From: an uncultured Campylobacter sp.
GTDB taxonomy: Bacteria; Campylobacterota; Campylobacteria; Campylobacterales; Campylobacteraceae
DNA length: 8,074 nucleotides
Direction: 5' to 3'
Assembly: GCA_938046705.1 (NCBI GenBank)
Contig: CALIWP010000180.1
Location: forward strand, 1 to 8,074
Shown one piece after another: positions 6,217 to 8,074 of the stretch; the stretch's first letter is position 1; each line of letters begins with the position of its first letter. Below the pieces are notes generated by a model. It worked only from the letters and a program-made list of their open reading frames with translations, had not been told where the DNA came from and ran no database searches. A program made the position numbers and the translations under genes.

Positions 6217-6222
6217 TATAAT
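6217..6222 (+). promoter_or_regulatory. Consensus -10 box upstream of the DUF4139 gene
   Basis: A perfect TATAAT preceded by GGC and T-rich DNA lies 28 bases before the ATG at 6250, just after the dctM stop. AAAGGAG (6238-6244) follows, five bases before the ATG. It implies that this gene has its own promoter as well as possible read-through from the transporter operon, since no terminator hairpin is seen after dctM. Confidence 0.6.
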
Positions 6223-6249
6223 CTCTTGAATTCACTCAAAGGAGAAAGA

Positions 6250-6591
6250 ATGAGAGAGATAGCCTTAGTTTCGGCGTTTGCGCTGATGGCGAGCGCCGAA
6301 AGCAACCTGATAGAAATTTACAAAAACGCCTCATTTATCCATCAAAATTTCACCAACCAAAAAAGCGAATTTAGCTTAAATTTGCCCGATTTCGTCGAGC
6401 TTGAGGATATCGACGTGGCTGCGTCGTGCGAGCTAGTGAGCCTAAATTTAAACGAAGCAAAGCCCGCAGAAAACGAGGCCTACGCTAAATTTAAGCAAAA
6501 CGAAAAAGAGCTTGGGGAGCTAAACGACAAGCTAAACGCGCTAAACTCCAAAAACGCTTTTTTAAATAATTTTCCCGCCTTTAAAGAATAA
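6250..6591 (+). CDS. N-terminal fragment of the interrupted DUF4139 protein (113 aa)
   Basis: This is the part of the broken gene that would be translated if termination at codon 114 is efficient. It has AAAGGAG upstream, a signal peptide cleaved after A16 or so, a short beta-rich segment and the first coiled-coil arm. It lacks the whole DUF4139 domain, so it is unlikely to be functional alone. The ATG at 6250 is preferred over an in-frame TTG at 6226, which overlaps the promoter region and lacks a ribosome site. Confidence 0.5.
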   Translation: MREIALVSAFALMASAESNLIEIYKNASFIHQNFTNQKSEFSLNLPDFVELEDIDVAASCELVSLNLNEAKPAENEAYAKFKQNEKELGELNDKLNALNSKNAFLNNFPAFKE

Positions 6592-6603
6592 AGCGTCGCA
6601 AAT

Positions 6604-7680
6604 TTGGACGCCGACGGCGATAAATTTTACGAAGCGGTGCTAAAAAATCTAGCTCAAATTTCGCAAACCAAAAAGCAAATCGACGAGCTGAAAAAGAAAA
6701 TGAACGCGGCCGAGGTTAAAAATTTTCAAAAGCTTGATTTGAAATTCGAATGCGACCCAAAACAGGTCAAGATCTCCTATCCTGTGAGCGTTAGCGTAAA
6801 TTTGAAAAATAAAATCCATGCCGACGTCGCAAAAGGCAAGGTCGAAATCTCGCAAAATTTAACCGTGACAAATCCTCTGGGCATCGATCTAAACTCCCTA
6901 ACCATCGCGCTTTATCCGTTTTACTACTCGTCAAATTTGACCCCCGCGCCGTTTTATCCGCGCTACGAAGGAAAGCCGGCGCCGCGAAATATGATGCCGC
7001 TAGCAGCTGCGCCGATGATGGAGGCGAGCGCCGATATGGCCGTGGCTAGGGCGCCCGCAAAGAAAAGTAGCGTCAAAGATGTGCAAGCCAGCAACGATCA
7101 AAACGCGCTCGCAAACGCGTGGCGAATCGAGGGCGTGAGTCTAAAAGCGGACGAAACGGCGGACTTTGCCTACGACAAGCAGAGTCTGGATGCTAAATTT
7201 GACCTCGTGATCGACGGCTACGGCAGCGCGGGCGCGTTCGTTAGGGCCGCGTTTAAGCCCGAGAGAAGCATAGAGGGCGCGCAAAGCGAGTTTAAGATTG
7301 ACGGTATAAATATCGGCAAAAGATACGTAGGCTACGCCGCCGGCGAGGAGGCGAAGGAGTTTTTCGGCAAAAACGAGCTTGTTAGCGTGAAAAAAGAAGC
7401 TAACGGCGAATATACGAAGGAGTCGTTTTTCGGCTCGAAAAACAAGATCTCGCGCGGGTATAAATACAGCATCAAAAACGGCTCGAAGCTCGCTTGGGAC
7501 GTGGTTTTAGAGGAGCAAGCGCCAGTTAGCACGCATGAGAGCGTAAGCGTGAGCGTGAAAAACGACCCGAAAGAAAACGAGATAGGCAAAGACGGCAAAG
7601 TAACATGGAAATTTGCGCTTAAGCCAAATGAGAGTAAGGAAGTAAATTTCTCATATGAGTTAACCAAGCCGAGCGAATAA
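6604..7680 (+). CDS. C-terminal fragment of the interrupted DUF4139 protein
   Basis: This is the same frame after the premature stop: second coiled-coil arm, Met/Pro/Ala-rich linker and DUF4139 domain. The earliest possible start after the stop is the TTG at 6604, with no recognisable Shine-Dalgarno; the first ATG (6700) follows an A-rich stretch that is also a poor ribosome site. Any product would lack a signal peptide and stay in the cytoplasm. It is best read as the remnant of one gene rather than an independent gene, although the intact length without further stops suggests recent interruption. Confidence 0.45.
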   Translation: MDADGDKFYEAVLKNLAQISQTKKQIDELKKKMNAAEVKNFQKLDLKFECDPKQVKISYPVSVSVNLKNKIHADVAKGKVEISQNLTVTNPLGIDLNSLTIALYPFYYSSNLTPAPFYPRYEGKPAPRNMMPLAAAPMMEASADMAVARAPAKKSSVKDVQASNDQNALANAWRIEGVSLKADETADFAYDKQSLDAKFDLVIDGYGSAGAFVRAAFKPERSIEGAQSEFKIDGINIGKRYVGYAAGEEAKEFFGKNELVSVKKEANGEYTKESFFGSKNKISRGYKYSIKNGSKLAWDVVLEEQAPVSTHESVSVSVKNDPKENEIGKDGKVTWKFALKPNESKEVNFSYELTKPSE

Positions 7681-7822
7681 GATTGTAAATTTCTTGTTGC
7701 GGCTTGTCTTTTGAGTGTCTTTGAATGAGCTAGAAATTTTCTCCCTCGATGAACTACATGTTCTATCTTCGGCCGAAAATTTCGTCGCAACATTCAAATC
7801 CATCTCAAAATAAGCGTAGCGT

Positions 7823-7837
7823 TTTTGCGAAGCAAAA
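7823..7837. repeat. Hairpin TTTTGC-GAA-GCAAAA
   Basis: A perfect 6-bp stem with a 3-base loop. GCGAAG (7827-7832) can alternatively pair with CTTCGC (7853-7858), and ATAAG (7810-7814) with CTTAT (7859-7863), so the segment 7810-7863 could fold in two ways. It could be a weak bidirectional terminator or part of a small RNA; neither is shown. Confidence 0.4.
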
Positions 7838-7936
7838 TGTTTCTACAAAATACTTCGCCTTATCGTTTTACGTTCAAATTTGCGAATTTCGGCTTCAAAT
7901 TTTATCCACCGAGACCCGCATCTTGAAAATGTAAAT

Positions 7937-8074
7937 TTAAAATACGCGGCACGTCAGCGCCAAATTTAACCTGCACGCAGTGCAGCAACTTCTAACGTGC
8001 AGTGGGGTTAGAGAGGGCATGGGAGAGAGTCTGCTTTGCAGTTGCGAGGCAAAGCCGAAGCAAAGGAAGGCGAC
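7937..8074 (-). CDS. Possible 3' end of a minus-strand ORF entering from the right edge (doubtful)
   Basis: The minus strand is open from the edge for 45 codons to a TAA at 7939-7937 and ends with LNLALTCRVF. The composition is Cys/Leu/Ser-rich and the plus strand is also open from an ATG at 8019, so the openness may simply reflect base composition. No family is recognised. It is listed only because a gene reaching in from the right cannot be excluded. Confidence 0.15.
   Translation of the reverse strand, partial: VAFLCFGFASQLQSRLSPMPSLTPLHVRSCCTACRLNLALTCRVF
7971..7985. repeat. Perfect inverted repeat CTGCAC-GCA-GTGCAG
   Basis: A 6-bp GC-containing stem with a 3-base loop. A further copy of GTGCAG lies at 7997-8002, so the left arm has two possible partners. 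No T run follows on either strand, so it does not look like a terminator. Confidence 0.45.
8033..8055. repeat. Perfect inverted repeat GCTTTGC / GCAAAGC
   Basis: A 7-bp stem (8033-8039 with 8049-8055) encloses a 9-base loop close to the window edge. It has no T tract. With the stem at 7971-7985 it forms a structured block that may continue beyond the window. Confidence 0.4.

Larger units (their letters stand above)
6250..7680 (+). pseudogene. DUF4139-family exported protein gene interrupted by one in-frame stop codon
   Basis: One reading frame runs from ATG 6250 to TAA 7678-7680, 475 sense codons broken only by a TAA at 6589-6591 (codon 114). There is no frameshift: the frame continues immediately after the stop with SVANLDADGD. 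The N-terminus has a signal peptide (MREIALVSAFALMASA before ES), so the product would be periplasmic or surface-exposed. The charged, helix-prone stretches at about 76-105 and 126-158 look like the two arms of a coiled-coil hairpin, and the stop falls in the turn between them. A Met/Pro/Ala-rich linker lies at about 231-273. The C-terminal part (about 370-474) matches the DUF4139 domain, with FFGKNELV, then QAPVSTHESVSV, and ends GKVTWKFALKPNESKEVNFSYEL. Related MuiA-like proteins have a DUF4140-coiled coil-DUF4139 order; their function is not established. A sequencing error or readthrough is possible. Confidence 0.75.
7681..8074. other. 394-bp region without a convincing gene, rich in inverted repeats
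   Basis: No frame here has a good start, ribosome site and Campylobacter-like protein sequence. The stretch 7681-7940 is AT-rich. It contains a 10-base palindrome TTCGGCCGAA (7768-7777), a distant 9-bp inverted pair GAAATTTTC/GAAAATTTC (7733-7741 and 7775-7783) and the hairpin TTTTGC-GAA-GCAAAA (7823-7837). From about 7945 to the edge the DNA becomes GC-richer and purine-rich on the plus strand, with two more perfect stems. No clear Rho-independent terminator for the DUF4139 gene was found. Confidence 0.5.

Noticed and set aside
7733..7783. 9-bp inverted pair GAAATTTTC/GAAAATTTC as a terminator
   Set aside because: The arms are 33 bases apart, AT-only apart from the ends, and no T tract follows; AAATTT-type words are abundant here.
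7332..7793. Minus-strand ORF of 153 codons opposite the DUF4139 C-terminus
   Set aside because: It is antisense to the conserved DUF4139 domain, is Ser/Leu-rich as expected of an antisense frame, and has no family resemblance.
7749..7934. Plus-strand ORF of 61 codons after the DUF4139 gene
   Set aside because: No ribosome site before its ATG, composition unlike the neighbouring genes, and it crosses the hairpin segment; treated as noncoding.
1..8074. CRISPR array, toxin-antitoxin or other defence module
   Set aside because: No regularly spaced repeats and no small paired toxin/antitoxin-like genes are visible; any cargo of the integrase-linked element lies outside the window.

Overview
The window looks like chromosome from a Campylobacter-type epsilonproteobacterium of moderate GC, perhaps from the C. 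curvus/concisus/rectus/showae side of the genus. The basis is the AAATTT-rich intergenic DNA, the typical epsilonproteobacterial c subunit of ATP synthase with a signal-peptide-like N-terminus, and that gene lying divergent to a tandem pair of sodium:neurotransmitter-symporter (NSS) genes. From memory C. jejuni has the same atpE/NSS-pair neighbourhood (around Cj0934c-Cj0936). The species assignment is an inference.

Left end, minus strand (1-1372): atpE, then a tRNA-Leu(GAG) gene, then a terminator-rich spacer, then the N-terminal 249 codons of a P4-type tyrosine recombinase that runs off the left edge. An integrase starting 195 bp past the 3' end of an intact tRNA, reading away from it, is the usual layout of an integrative element's edge. 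The window therefore probably shows the junction between host backbone (right) and a mobile element (left).

Centre, plus strand (1373-6198): a compact run of four membrane-transport genes with spacings of 2 bp, 0 bp and a 4-bp overlap, almost certainly one operon. It holds two paralogous 11-TM NSS-family sodium-coupled symporters, most likely for amino acids, followed by the small (DctQ) and large (DctM) membrane subunits of a TRAP transporter. No TRAP substrate-binding protein (DctP) is present here. Two unrelated sodium-coupled uptake systems thus appear to be transcribed together.

Right end (6199-8074): a consensus TATAAT promoter precedes a DUF4139-family exported protein whose frame is broken by a single in-frame TAA at codon 114; the same frame resumes at once and continues to a normal stop. 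The last ~390 bp hold no convincing gene but contain several perfect inverted repeats and a GC-richer block at the edge that is open in more than one frame.

No clearly novel multi-gene system is evident. The best leads are the integrative-element edge at tRNA-Leu, the NSS-NSS-TRAP operon lacking DctP, and the nonsense-interrupted DUF4139 gene.
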